Source of the DNA: Odontocerum albicorne
Taxonomy: Eukaryota > Arthropoda > Insecta > Trichoptera > Odontoceridae
Direction of reading: 5' to 3'
Assembly (NCBI GenBank): GCA_949825065.1
Contig: OX463862.1
Location: 13,883,592-13,947,591 of the forward strand
DNA: 64,000 nucleotides
Shown here piece by piece: positions 36,790 through 45,832 of the stretch; within the stretch, counting starts at the first letter, position 1, and each line of letters begins with the position of its first letter. The notes beneath the pieces were generated by a model, which made no database searches, had not been told where the DNA came from, and saw only the letters and a program-made list of their open reading frames with translations. The position numbers were made by a program, and so were the translations under genes.

Positions 36790-37352
36790 AAGGGTCATTC
36801 AAATTGAGCGGTTTTTTAAATTCTTGGATTAAACACAGATGGCGTCGCGAACATGTCTGGGTCTTGTGACATTTGAGAAGTGTAATGTATGACATTTATA
36901 AAAATAGAGCCGTATACAATACAACAACGCGTTAAAATTGTTGAATTATTTTATGTATTGTAATCTCCGGAAACGGTGATGTTACCATAATTGGCCACGA
37001 AGATCGTGTGATCTGTACACCATTGGACTATTTTCTCTGGGGTTACGTGAAAAGACAGGTCTATAAGAATGACCCCCGATCAATTCCTGAGCTGAAGGAT
37101 GAAAATATTCGCGTTATTGGTGAGTTAGAACCGCAATTATGCCAAAATGTCATCGATTTTTTTACAAAAGTGTGGACATCTGTGGAGCTGCAAGAAGTAG
37201 ACATTTGGCGGATATTCTTTTTTTTTGTTTAAATGTCATATATTATACTTCAATGACCGATAAAAAGTTTTTTGAAATCAAAGCAAATTGTGTGTTTTAT
37301 TCAAGATTAAAAAAAATAGAATTAAAAAAACCGCTCAATTTGAATGACTCTT
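36790..37352 (+). mobile_element. Mar-1 copy
   Basis: From AAGGGTCATTCAAATTGAGC to GCTCAATTTGAATGACTCTT, flanked by TA. Same fused transposase relic; the C-terminal frame reads LDYFLWGYVKRQVYKNDPRS and LKDENIRVIGELEPQLCQNV. It lies 90 bp from the 3' side of the AP-2 micro-exon. Confidence 0.9.
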
Positions 37353-37441
37353 TATTTTAAAACAATCTTAAAAGAAGCATTAGATAAAAATGTCGGTCAA
37401 AAAGCAAATATTTGGTAATGCGATAGGATAAATATACTTAC

Positions 37442-37496
37442 TTTTTAAGAGTGGCAAATCCGACATGAATCCGGTATTGTCGTCCAAACCAGTGTT
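37442..37496 (-). CDS. TfAP-2: Transcription factor AP-2, 55-bp micro-exon
   Basis: A 55-bp exon reading NTGLDDNTGFMSDLPLLK plus one base of the next codon. Acceptor is ATCTTTTACAG and donor AAAAA|GTAAGTATA. It matches the acidic segment just before the DNA-binding domain (vertebrate counterpart is the IEEVPHVEDPG region). It enters in phase 0 from the exon at 40493 and leaves one base, which joins the two bases (AT) opening the exon at 16614 to make an Asn codon, so frame is kept. Because 55 is not a multiple of three, skipping it would break the frame. A Mar-1 MITE ends 90 bp downstream in the intron. Confidence is lower because the exon is short, but both splice sites are strong. Confidence 0.8.
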
Positions 37497-37539
37497 CTGT
37501 AAAAGATACATCAAATTAATGAAATAATTCATAAACTAA

Positions 37540-38010
37540 TATAGGTCATACGAAAAAATGCGACTAAGATGATTTTTAAAGTGAAAAATATGACTAATGC
37601 AAAAATATGACGAAAAAGTAAGAATAAGGAATGAGGTAAATAGAGATAAGTGTGAATTTAAGATTGATCTTTTAAGTAGAATCAAGAAGAACACTCTGAA
37701 ATGGTTGTGCAAATGAGAGAAGACGAAGTAGATGAAGACCTTGAAAAGTATGGTTTGAACAAGTAAATGATGCTGTAGAAACGTGTGCAATGAAAAAGAA
37801 TACATGATGTCACAATGTACATATAACAGAATACGGAATGCAGTGATTAGGGATGAATTTGAACTAAATGCTGATGTATTAAGTTAGTTGAAGAAGAACA
37901 TTCTTAGAGTTATTGGATATGTAGAACGAAGAGTGAGCAGAAACCGTGGTAGAAGAAGTCTTAAGAGAATATGGTGGCATCAAGTTAATTCATTCATTAA
38001 TTAAATCCCG
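37540..38010 (+). mobile_element. LINE-A, two consecutive fragments
   Basis: 37600-37740 has AAAAAGTAAGAATAAGGAATGAGG, TCAAGAAGAACACTCTGAAATGG and GACGAAGTAGATGAAGACC; 37785-38000 repeats the earlier part (AATGCAGTGATTAGGGATGAA, TTGAAGAAGAACATTCTTAG, GGTGGCATCAAGTTAATTC). Either a tandem or two insertions. Confidence 0.72.
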
Positions 38011-38059
38011 TGTCATTTTGTGGAACTCCATAATTAATGTAAAATTAAAAGCCCGTTCT

Positions 38060-38245
38060 TCTTCTCAGTGTCATGTTAAGTTCCTCCCAACATTGAATAT
38101 CACCTGAGAGTAGACATCTTTGTCTCCGGCAGCCCGAAAAAGATCTCCAACGCCCAGTCCATTCACGTATATTGCGGAACCATGAAATTTGCCTCTTGCC
38201 AACACCTCTTCGGCCATCTATTTTGACTTGGATGATCAGGTGCAG
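38060..38245 (-). mobile_element. LINE-K 3' end
   Basis: The complement reads CTGATCATCCAAGTCAAAAT, AGATGGCCGAAGAGGTGTTGG, CGCAATATACGTGAATGGAC and CTCAGGTGATATTCAATGTTG, matching 57380-57560 closely. The plus-strand open frame across it is antisense noise. Confidence 0.85.
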
Positions 38246-38334
38246 TAATTTAAATCACCGTTACTTTGTTTTATTTCACTTCAGTTTTTGTATTTTACAA
38301 TGCATTTCAACATTTTTTGAGTCTTCATCAGGTG

Positions 38335-38495
38335 AGTTGATAAGAACTCAGAGTTCAAATGAATGGTATTTTGAACAAGTGAATAGTATTATGAACAAGT
38401 GAATGGTATTTTGAACAAGTGAATGCTATTTTGAACAAGCCAATGGTATTTTGAACAAGTGAATTATATTTTGAACATGTGAATGGTATTTTGAA
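38335..38495. repeat. Tandem repeat, 20-bp unit, about seven copies
   Basis: Unit GAATGGTATTTTGAACAAGT, at 38356 onward; one unit is GAATGCTATTTTGAACAAGC. The unit resembles the LINE-A stretch GATCAAGTGAATGATATTTTGAA, and LINE-A sequence follows directly, so it probably expanded from that. Confidence 0.9.
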
Positions 38496-38665
38496 AAAAA
38501 AAAAGGCAATGTAAATGGCGGAAAAATCTTAAGAACTGTATAAGAATATTTATGGATGTAGAGGAGGCGAAAGATGTGTGTCGTGATAGGAAAGTCTGGC
38601 GCTCTTTTCTTTATGTATACTCCGAAAAAGAAACGGTATGATGATTTATATGTAAGTATGTATAT
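38496..38665 (+). mobile_element. LINE-A 3' end
   Basis: GAACTGTATAAGAATATTTATGG, TGTCGTGATAGGAAAGTCTGG and AAGAAACGGTATGATGAT. It continues from the 20-bp tandem. Confidence 0.78.
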
Positions 38666-39194
38666 TTAAAATGTTTTAGTTACAAAATGCCACTGTTTTC
38701 AACAAGCGATATCCACCCTAAAAATATCTCCTAACTATCTTCATAACATATTTCATAAGTTTATAACGAAAGATTTCAGTTCAAAATAGAATATATATTA
38801 TACAACATTCTCGCAGAATTAATAAGAGTGAGTGATTGATTTTCTCCATCCCTTCTCGCTGGACCGAATGGAAACGGAGTTTTCTGAATGCCGGAGTATA
38901 TTAAAGAATTTAATAATCTTAGGAATCATATTGCTATTGCCTCTTTAAGCGAGATTTATTGAATTCCTGACATAACAACTATAAAATAACGGTTATGTAT
39001 AGGGAGCTTTGTGTTTTATTCGTATATTATAAAGCTATTAAGTCGAGACGAAAAAATAATAATGATTAAGCGTGTTCATAGCCGCTCTGTTCGTGTTGTT
39101 TGATTTCGACATTCTTAGTGAAGGAATTAAATTTTGAATAATTTGGAATATTTTTTTATAATAATGCATTCCATTCTTGACTGAGTTTAATATT
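38666..39194. other. Intron, nothing recognised
   Basis: AT-rich unique sequence upstream of the LINE-A RT domain copy. Confidence 0.5.
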
Positions 39195-39429
39195 ACAAAA
39201 GGGGTAAATCAAGGGTGTGTTATGTTACCGTAACTAACTAATATTTACATAGATTCATGTAGTCAATGGGTGGCATACAAATGTCGAATGGGGATGTATG
39301 CTAATGACATGGTATTGTTAGCGATAAATGAGGATGAATTACAGAGTTTAATAAGTAAATTGTATGAGAGATGAAGAGTAGAGAAGGAGTGTTGTGAAAT
39401 CTAAATTCGGGGTGACATAAAAGTGTGAA

Positions 39430-40206
39430 AGGAAAAGTAAATGGGATATAGATGAGCTATTAATGAGTAGAGAAAGTACATGGGATACATAGGTATGTGA
39501 GCTATTAATGAGTCAGCATCATCATCAGCCTGTCTCCGTCCAAAGTTAAACATAGGCCTCCCCTCTCCTCCTCCACTCCTCTCTTTCCTGGGCACATCGT
39601 TTCCAGTTGCTCCCGGCCACTCTTCTAATGCAGCCTGACCACCGTGTCTGAGGACGGCCCACACTTCTTCTTCCCTGTCTTGGGCGCCACTCCAGCACTC
39701 TCTGGGTCCATCTATCATCTGTGCATCTGGCAATGTGTCCCGCCCAGTTCCACTTCTGAATGGCGACTCTTTCGGCGACATCAGCTACTTTGGTCTGCTG
39801 CCTTATCCATTCATTGGTTCTCCTATCCTTCAGAGAGATATTTAACATTCTTCTCTCCATGGCCCTCTCTCCCCTATTAATGAGTAGAGAAAGTAAATGG
39901 GATATAGGTGAGCTATAATGAGTAGACAAAGTAAATGGGATATAGGTGAGCTATTAATGAGGAGAGGAAGTAAATGGGATACAGGTGAGCTATTAATGAG
40001 TAGAGAAAGTAAATTTGACATAGGTGAGCTATTAATGAGTAGAGAAAGTAAATGGGATATAGGTGAGCTATTAATGAGTAGATAAAGTAAATGGGATATA
40101 GGTGAGTTATTAATGAGTAGAGAAAGTAAATGGGATATAGGTGAGCTATTAATGAGTAAAGAAAGCAAATGGGATATAGGTGAGCTATTAATGAGTAAAG
40201 AAAGTT
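39430..40206. repeat. Tandem repeat, 39-bp unit, about ten copies, born inside LINE-A
   Basis: Unit GGGATATAGGTGAGCTATTA + ATGAGTAGAGAAAGTAAAT. Two imperfect units lie left of the LINE-B insertion (39440-39513) and about eight lie right of it (39874-40206). Because 39 is a multiple of three, the minus strand shows a false repetitive protein (LLINSSPISHLLS). Confidence 0.95.
39514..39873 (-). pseudogene. LINE-B reverse transcriptase C-terminus inserted in the minisatellite
   Basis: The minus strand reads RMLNISLKDRRTNEWIRQQT, KWNWAGHIARCTDDRWTQRV, RSVGRPQTRWSGCIRRVAG and WRRRGEAYV, then CCTATGTTTAACTTTGGACG and a GATGATGATGC tail. It is flanked by CTATTAATGAGT on both sides (39502-39513 and 39874-39885), consistent with a target-site duplication, though that sequence also occurs in each repeat unit. 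5'-truncated; the reading frame is intact, so it is young. Confidence 0.88.
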
Positions 40207-40492
40207 AATGAATTCTGCTATTAAGGCAGTATGTTCTCAGATGATAGAAGAGTGACTGTCATTGAAAACGAAGTCAATAGACAGTGACATATTTGTTACT
40301 CGGACGTAAATCCAACAGCCAACCTAATTTCATTCTTAATTGAGTATCTTACAGAATATTCGAAAAAATTAGGTATTCTTAGTATTATACATGTCCCAGT
40401 CAAATGAAAAAGTCCAAGGAAGGCTAGAAGTAAGGGGTGACATATACACATATTAGTAACAGCGACTTTTCAAGTTAACCAAAAAAATATAC

Positions 40493-40660
40493 CTGTCCAT
40501 CGTCGACGGCCGCTTGCAGCGCTTGATGTAGGGAGAGGGGGTCGTGATGCTCGTGGTGGGGGATGCGTCCTCCACCACCACCCCCCACGCCTCCACCCCC
40601 GCCCCCTCCGCCATAATCGCGACCACGGTCTCCGCCGTACGAGAACCCAGAGTGTGGGAG
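40493..40660 (-). CDS. TfAP-2: Transcription factor AP-2, internal exon with polyglycine tract
   Basis: A 168-bp exon (56 codons, phase 0/0) with acceptor CCTTCTCCAG and a weaker donor, GACAG|GTATAT. It encodes LPHSGFSYGGDRGRDYGG, then a glycine run (eight Gly, one Val, six Gly), then RIPHHEHHDPLSLHQALQAA and VDDGQ. RDY followed by His-rich and short hydrophobic segments parallels the RRDYRRHEDLLHGPHAL region of vertebrate AP-2 between activation and DNA-binding domains. The upstream intron is 10.8 kb and the downstream one 3.0 kb. The glycine tract is coded by mixed GGN codons rather than a pure microsatellite, which argues it is maintained. The antisense frame is also open but has no splice logic. 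Confidence 0.88.
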
Positions 40661-40932
40661 CTGGAGAAGGAAAAATAAGACGTGAGTGAAATGTTTATAT
40701 TTGTAGGGCAGTTGTGATATTCTGAAATTATAAATGGTTGGTTGAAAAATATTAACACATTGTAAATTAATATTATGCCACACAATGCTATGTGCAATAA
40801 CATGACATAGCATTACATACTATAACACATAATGTAGGGTACATGCAATATGACGGTACGATACGTAACGTTAATAACATTACATTATAAAATTATATAT
40901 AAAATAAGAAAAAAAATCGAGATTTAACCAAG

Positions 40933-41200
40933 ACAGTGCAAGTACCCGGCGGTAAGTAATACACATCGGGCCTAAACTCAAAACGTATGAATGACAGAGA
41001 CGACGCACTACAAAGCCGAAGTTAACTGATTAGGGCCGACAGTCTCTTTCTTAATAAAGACATGGCCGACAGTCTCTTTATTAAGAAAGAGACTGTCGGC
41101 CATAATCGGCTAACTTCGGCTTTGTAGAGCGTCGTCTCTGTCATTCATACGTTTTGAGTTTAAGCCCGATGTGTATTACTTACCGCCGGCTACTGTACTT
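40933..41200. mobile_element. Fold-back element FB-1, about 270 bp
   Basis: Two arms of roughly 120 bp face each other: CCGGCGGTAAGTAATACACA...GACTGTCGGC from the left and the complement from the right (GTGTATTACTTACCGCCGG at 41171). The centre repeats GCCGACAGTCTCTTTCTTAA in both orientations. No coding capacity. A single-arm copy lies at 54253. Confidence 0.92.
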
Positions 41201-41214
41201 GATTACTAATTTTT

Positions 41215-41640
41215 ATTTATGTGAGTGAAATGTGGACGTAGAAAAACACTGAAAAATAACCGAATTAATGCTATAGAAATGCGTGCACTTGGAAGAATAT
41301 ATGGGTTGACAATGTATGGCAAAATAATGAATGAATTGATTAGGGATTAATGTGAACTTAAGGCGGTGTTGAGAAAGATAAAGAAGAGCACTCTGAATTG
41401 GTTTGTGCACGTGGAATGAATGAATGAAAGAAAGACTAACAAGACATTTAGTTTGAGGTGAGTGTAAGGAAGGGTAGAGCAAAATCAAGGAAAGTATAAT
41501 TTGATCAAGTGAATTATATTTAAAAGGACATGTAAGAAGTATGATAAATCGTAAAAGCGTTTCGATATGGGAGAGTTAAGTGCTCTATCCTCTCTGTCTA
41601 CCTCAGCAGGGAACCGACATGATGGTATTAATACATCCTT
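41215..41640 (+). mobile_element. LINE-A
   Basis: GTGGACGTAGAAAAACACTG, TGCTATAGAAATGCGTGCACT, GACAATGTATGGCAAAAT, AAGAAGAGCACTCTGAATTGG, GTATAATTTGATCAAGTGAA and CAGGGAACCGACATGATGG in family order. Confidence 0.82.
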
Positions 41641-41990
41641 AATCAAGTTACATTAGGAAAATGTGGTAAATATGCAGAGCTTTTAATCAATTAAGTTGCA
41701 TGTCATTATTCTCGCTTTTTCGAAAGTATGGTTAACATTACAGATCTGAACTGAACGTAGTTCATACTTGTAAAACAGATTCAATTAATAAGAATTATTA
41801 CAGAAGTTATATTCAAAGCTTTCATACTTTAAGGTGGGGTTTTTTGCCTAGTGGAAATCTTTTTCAAACAATTATATAACTGTTTTAGAACGTATGCATG
41901 TGTGTATTTGAAGGATTTGTCGTTGGGACTAGGTTAATTTGAAAGCTTATAAAGTAAGTAAGTACTCGTATAGTGAGTAACAATATATCG
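41641..41990. other. Intron, nothing recognised
   Basis: AT-rich unique sequence; TACTCGTA at 41963. Confidence 0.5.
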
Positions 41991-42118
41991 ACAAGCGCGC
42001 AGTGTATTTTGCCCCAGGCTGCATCTGACCCCAAATTCCTCACTCCCCTTCAACGGATGTCGGCGCGGGGCGGCGCGCGAATACTTCGCAAGGGGGGAGC
42101 CAGGGGGGAGCTGTATCG
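41991..42118. other. GC-rich island, unassigned
   Basis: About 60% GC in an AT-rich intron: AAGCGCGCAGTGTATTTTGC, GTCGGCGCGGGGCGGCGCGCG, GGGGGGAGCCAGGGGGGAGC. The plus frame reads RGGARILRKGGARGELYRF within an 80-codon open frame, with no splice sites in the AP-2 orientation and no family I can name. Probably an old transposon end. Confidence 0.5.
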
Positions 42119-42367
42119 CTTTTTGAGGGTATTATGCTATTTTAGAGCATTCAATATCAAAAACGAACGATGGGTTACGTGCTCCACTATTATATTATTA
42201 TTATCAATAAAGTAGGGATTCTGTATGTGACTACATATCGGAGCATTGAAAGGCGCTGTAGAACTTTTTCTAGGTCAATTTATTCAATATTAGGAAGAAT
42301 ATCTCCAGGTTTTTCATTTTAAATTTTAAGTTAACGCTGTAAAATGTATAATCATAATAAATTAAAT

Positions 42368-42457
42368 TTTGTAATTTATTTTTATCAAACACTGTTTATT
42401 CCACTTTTTTTTTCAAAAAAGTGGAATAAACAGTGTTTGATAAAAATAAATTACAAA
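42368..42457. repeat. Near-perfect 90-bp hairpin (inverted repeat)
   Basis: Left arm TTTGTAATTTATTTTTATCA...TTCCAC and its exact complement on the right (GTGGAATAAACAGTGTTTGA ... TTACAAA), with arms of about 42 bp around a few-base T/C loop. No mismatch seen in the arms. Confidence 0.97.
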
Positions 42458-42554
42458 GTCTTTAAACCTCCACAACACAAGCCTTAACTATAAACAATAT
42501 TAATTAAATTGTATAAGAAAAAAAATTGTTCACTATTTCTGCTGATGAGTTTTC

Positions 42555-43077
42555 TAGAGTATAATATTAATAAAAGGGCCATTTATATAGCGCCATTTCG
42601 AGTGCAAATTCACTTCAAAGGCATTTTAGCTCAGGATTCGAACCCACTTGTGAATTTTGATAAGGCATCCTAAACAGGATAGTCTTAAGATATATACGCA
42701 ACCCATATTTCGGACGCCAATATGCAGACCATTTTATACCATAGAACCAGCAACAGCAAAAGTTCTATCATAATATCCCGGCCTACGGGATTGATTTGGA
42801 ACAACGAATTGATTAGATGAAAAATAAATCGATCTCAAAGCTATATTTGTCTTCGAACGAACATCCTTCAGAGGCATGTTCAAAAGATACAATGGATACA
42901 TCTCATTAAGGGGCTGCAATACAAAGATACAAAGTTTGATATCAACCCGTTCGCAACACTTAAGCCAGTGTAAACTTTTTAGATGCGGATCAATATAGCA
43001 ATATTTATGACAACCGTATATCAACTTAGCAGTATATTGAAAAGAGACTGGAGTCTTTAAATTCGTGAATAATAATA
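42555..43077 (-). pseudogene. CRT element: CR1/L2-like reverse transcriptase C-terminus plus its 3' tail
   Basis: A minus-strand frame (43077-42734) reads YTAKLIYGCHKYCYIDPHLK, SLHWLKCCERVDIKLCIFVL and NEMYPLYLL ... VPNQSRRPGYYDRTFAVAGS. The LHWLxxxxRIxxKxxxLxxK...PxYL...R...GxRxFxxAxP order is that of CR1/L2-type LINE RT ends. The frame then degrades and reaches GTGGGTTCGAATCCTGAGC and GGCGCTATATAAATGGCCC, followed by TTATTAATATTAT. This copy shows that the GCGCTATATAAAT tail belongs to this LINE. Confidence 0.82.
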
Positions 43078-43400
43078 GTTTTAAAAAACTATTTAAATAT
43101 CGCCATTTAGAGAGCAAACTCTCATCAAGGGCGCTCTAACGCGCGATTCTAACCCACCATTATTGACAAATTAAATATATTACAAAAAAAAAACAAGTTG
43201 AGTGCAAGAATAGGAAGATGGTGGCTGCAGTCATTAGATTAGGTACTTTTCCGCATCTGTATATGTTCAGAAAAATAAATTTGGAAAAAAAAGTAAAGGA
43301 AACTTGCAAAGAAACGATGAGCTACAAAAAACCTTTATGAATCTTCTTATATGTGATAGTAACACATTCAGCTTTAGGTGTAGTATAGTGCATGTGTGAA
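43078..43400 (-). mobile_element. CRT element 3' region, second copy joined to the first
   Basis: Complement order: CTACACCTAAAGCTGAATGTG, CATATAAGAAGATTCATAAAG, ATACAGATGCGGAAAAG, GACTGCAGCCACCATC, GGTGGGTTAGAATCGCGC, GCTCTCTAAATGGCGATATT, TTAAATAG. It ends exactly where the preceding RT-bearing copy begins. Confidence 0.82.
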
Positions 43401-43599
43401 GTGTTTATATACCATCGTACATTTTAATAAAACCTTCCATAAAGAGGTTAACTTCGAGTTCTTCTTAAAACTGCACATAAAAATGGCGTAAGAACAAAAT
43501 ATACTAAATTATTAACCATGTGAAATATAAGTAATAAAATGAATTCATTTGTATAGTACCACTTTCCGGATGTTTAAAGAACACTATCTGGAAAAACAA
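43401..43599. other. Spacer
   Basis: AT-rich, unassigned. Confidence 0.5.
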
Positions 43600-44040
43600 G
43601 CATATGAACATCCAAAGCAAGGTGAGGATATACGAGACCTGTGTCCGCCTCATAATGACATACAGCATAGAGTCCAGAGCCGACACTGTCAGTACCAAAA
43701 ATCTCCTTCGAACCAGTGAAATGAAGGTAATCAGGAGTATCGCTGGCAAAACCCTTCGTGATAGAGTACGAAACACAGAAATCCGAAGGTTGTGCGAAGT
43801 TGAAGATATTGTCAGATGGGGACGACAGAGAAGAAGGTTCTGGAACGAACGTGTATCTAGAATGGCGGAACCAAGAGCCGTAAGAATGGCCAGGGACAGT
43901 ATCCCCCAAGCAAGCAGACCTCCAGGACGACCTCCCAAAAGATGGAAAGACAGCTGGAAGTCGACGTCACAAGAGGGAAACGTTGATGCAGGACCATAAC
44001 AGGCCAACAGGCCTAAAAGAAGAGGAAGAAGAAGAAGTAT
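43600..44040 (+). pseudogene. LINE-C reverse transcriptase C-terminus, open frame
   Basis: A 131-codon open frame starting at 43604 reads MNIQSKVRIYETCVRLIMTY, SIESRADTVSTKNLLRTSEM, KVIRSIAGKTLRDRVRNTEI and RLCEVEDIVRWGRQRRRFWN, with RPPGRPPKRWKDSW before the stop. It is the C-terminal part of an insect RTE-like endonuclease/reverse transcriptase (TCVRPIMTYxxExRxxT...IxGxTLRDRxRN...RPPGRPPKRW). A GAAGAGGAAGAAGAAGAAG tail follows at 44019. 5'-truncated but unbroken, so a recent insertion. The antisense frames are shadows. Confidence 0.9.
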
Positions 44041-44264
44041 CACTTCAATTTACCCGAATTGGTGATTCGGAGAGCGTAGTCAGAAAACGATATTGTCTTT
44101 GGCTTCTTCAACTTCGATGGAACTCGCTGTTTGTCATTGTACGTGTTGGTAACGTCAAGAGACAACACTTGCACACGTCACATAAAAATAATGTTCGTAC
44201 GCGTCGAGTATTATCTGACGAACTAGACTAGTACATATTTTTTTCCTATAAACATAATTTTTGG
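44041..44264. other. Unassigned, moderately GC-rich
   Basis: An 82-codon plus frame runs on from LINE-C and has no motif. Possibly LINE-C target-region sequence. Confidence 0.4.
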
Positions 44265-44335
44265 GTGCAATCGGGAATCGAACCTGAAAACCTCAGGTGG
44301 ATATTGAGCATATTACACCTAGATTACAGAAGTTA
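44265..44335 (-). mobile_element. SINE-1 tRNA-like head
   Basis: GTGCAATCGGGAATCGAACC is a clean B-box complement; no body follows. Confidence 0.65.
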
Positions 44336-44477
44336 AATATTCACATTAGAATATGTTTATTCCACAAGTAAATTCAATTCGAAGTATCTTTGAAACGATA
44401 TACTTACAATTCATATATTACTCCTGAACATACCTGAATTAGGAATGCAAACATGTTTAAGGGCATGCCCGGGAGAC

Positions 44478-44565
44478 AATCTCCGTTGCCTAATTGGTAA
44501 GAAACTTGTCTTCTAGTCCGGGGATCGCGGGTTCTATTCCAGTTGTAACCTAGATTTTGTTTAGA
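44478..44565 (+). mobile_element. SINE-1 tRNA-like head
   Basis: TCTCCGTTGCCTAATTGG (A box) ... CGCGGGTTCTATTCCAG (B box with one change). No fold to a functional tRNA; no body. Confidence 0.7.
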
Positions 44566-44599
44566 CAGTATCTCAGCATGGATTTTAGTTAATGTCTCT

Positions 44600-45075
44600 T
44601 CAACATCTTTAGCCCTACTTTCCTAGTCCATCCTCTACTAAAACTTCCATTAATACAAGCGCATCATAAGTTTGTGTAGTCAGTCGTTCGTCCCTTATCC
44701 GTTCCAAATGTCAAAACAACCTTAACTTTCTCTATTTAAATAAATATAGGTTTATTGATGGCAACATAGTATGTACATATATAAATATAATACATACTCG
44801 TATATCTCAAGATAAATAGCAGAAAATGCATTTCAAAGAGAAGCTATCAAAAGGTCTGGGCTCATCTCATAACCCCTCCCCGGCCGAAAAACACTTCGCC
44901 AATATAGGACGATCACAGCCGCGAGGGCATCAGATGTTTTTCAGCCCACACACACTAGTTGTTATCTCATATTTATCCTTAATAATTACATTTCTTATTT
45001 TGCCATACATCGGCACACCACATACTTATGACAGGGCATGCATTTTCTCTGCATTCCACAATATCTACATTAAAA
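44600..45075 (-). mobile_element. LINE-A-type relic with an unassigned insert
   Basis: CATCATAAGTTTGTGTAGTCAG, TCGTTCGTCCCTTATCCGTTC and GTCAAAACAACCTTAAC, later CATATTTATCCTTAATAATT and TTGCCATACATCGGCACACC, are LINE-A antisense blocks. Between them, 44825-44955 (CCCCTCCCCGGCCGAAAAACAC) is GC-richer and unassigned. Confidence 0.55.
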
Positions 45076-45370
45076 ATATCCACAAAACCAAATATCGAGT
45101 TACCCAATTGTTGCATTTTCACGATTGATGCATTACTACGTGCAACTGCCGTTAGAAAATTCTACACAACAAACTAAAATTAGTTATTGGCTTCTTTCGC
45201 TTTACAAAAGCATTGTCGTTCAAACGATTCCAATATATCAGGATTATCGGCTCCTATTAAGTTTTTATGTTAGTTTTAATCCACAGATTGTAAAATATTT
45301 TGCAATATAAGTTCGGTTAGTATTGTATTGAGTATTGTATGACCACAATTTGGTAATTCGAAACAGGCCT

Positions 45371-45832
45371 GACATTAAAGTATAATGTATGACATTTAAA
45401 CACAAAAAACAATATCCGCCAAATGTCCACCTCTTGCAGCTCCACAGATGTCCACTCTTTTGTCAAAATTTTCGATGACATTTTGGCATACTTACAGTTC
45501 TAACTCACCAATAGCGCGAATAATTTCATCCTTCAGCTCAGGAATTGATTGGAGGTCATTCTTATAGACCTGACTTTCAATAGTTTAGTGGGAAAATGGT
45601 CCAACGATGTCAGATCACATGATCTTGGTGGCCAATAAATATCACTGTTTCCGGAGATTACAATACATAAAATAATTCAACAATTTGAACGCGTTGTTGA
45701 ATCGTATACGACTCCATTTTTATAAATGTCATACATTACACTTCTCAAATTTCACAAGACACAGGCAAGTTCGAGACGCCATCTATGTTTTATCCAATAA
45801 TTAAAAAAACCGATCAATTTGAAAGACCCTTT
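45371..45832 (-). mobile_element. Mar-1 copy, one end lost
   Basis: The right terminus GATCAATTTGAAAGACCCTT is present; the left inverted repeat and about 100 bp are missing, with the break near CATTAAAGTATAATGTATG. Transposase relic on the minus strand: complement of AATTTTCGATGACATTTTGGC and ATCTCCGGAAACAGTG. Also carries stops in the C-terminal frame. Confidence 0.88.

Larger units (their letters stand above)
39195..40290 (+). pseudogene. LINE-A reverse transcriptase core, split by an internal minisatellite
   Basis: 39195-39360 reads VKQGCVMLP, IYIDSCSQWVAYKCRMGMYAN with the catalytic-box relic YANDMVLLAINEDELQSL (ancestral YADD). It is the only copy here reaching the RT active site. Then GGGGTGACATAAAAGTGTGAAAGG at 39411 matches 3140-3170 of the simpler copy, the 39-bp minisatellite intervenes, and the element resumes at 40212 (GGCAGTATGTTCTCAGATGA, compare GTAGTATTTACTCAGATGA at 3229) and ends by about 40290. 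Stops and the YAND change show it is dead. Confidence 0.8.

Noticed and set aside
39842..40168. 108-codon frame with a 13-residue repeat (LLINSSPISHLLS)
   Set aside because: Translation of the 39-bp minisatellite, whose unit length is a multiple of three.
40475..40813. Longer open frames in two phases around the Gly-rich exon
   Set aside because: Only the frame between AG (40661) and GT (40492) keeps the AP-2 reading frame; the extensions are intron.
43504..44043. 179-codon minus-strand open frame
   Set aside because: Antisense of the LINE-C reverse-transcriptase frame, which carries the recognisable motifs.
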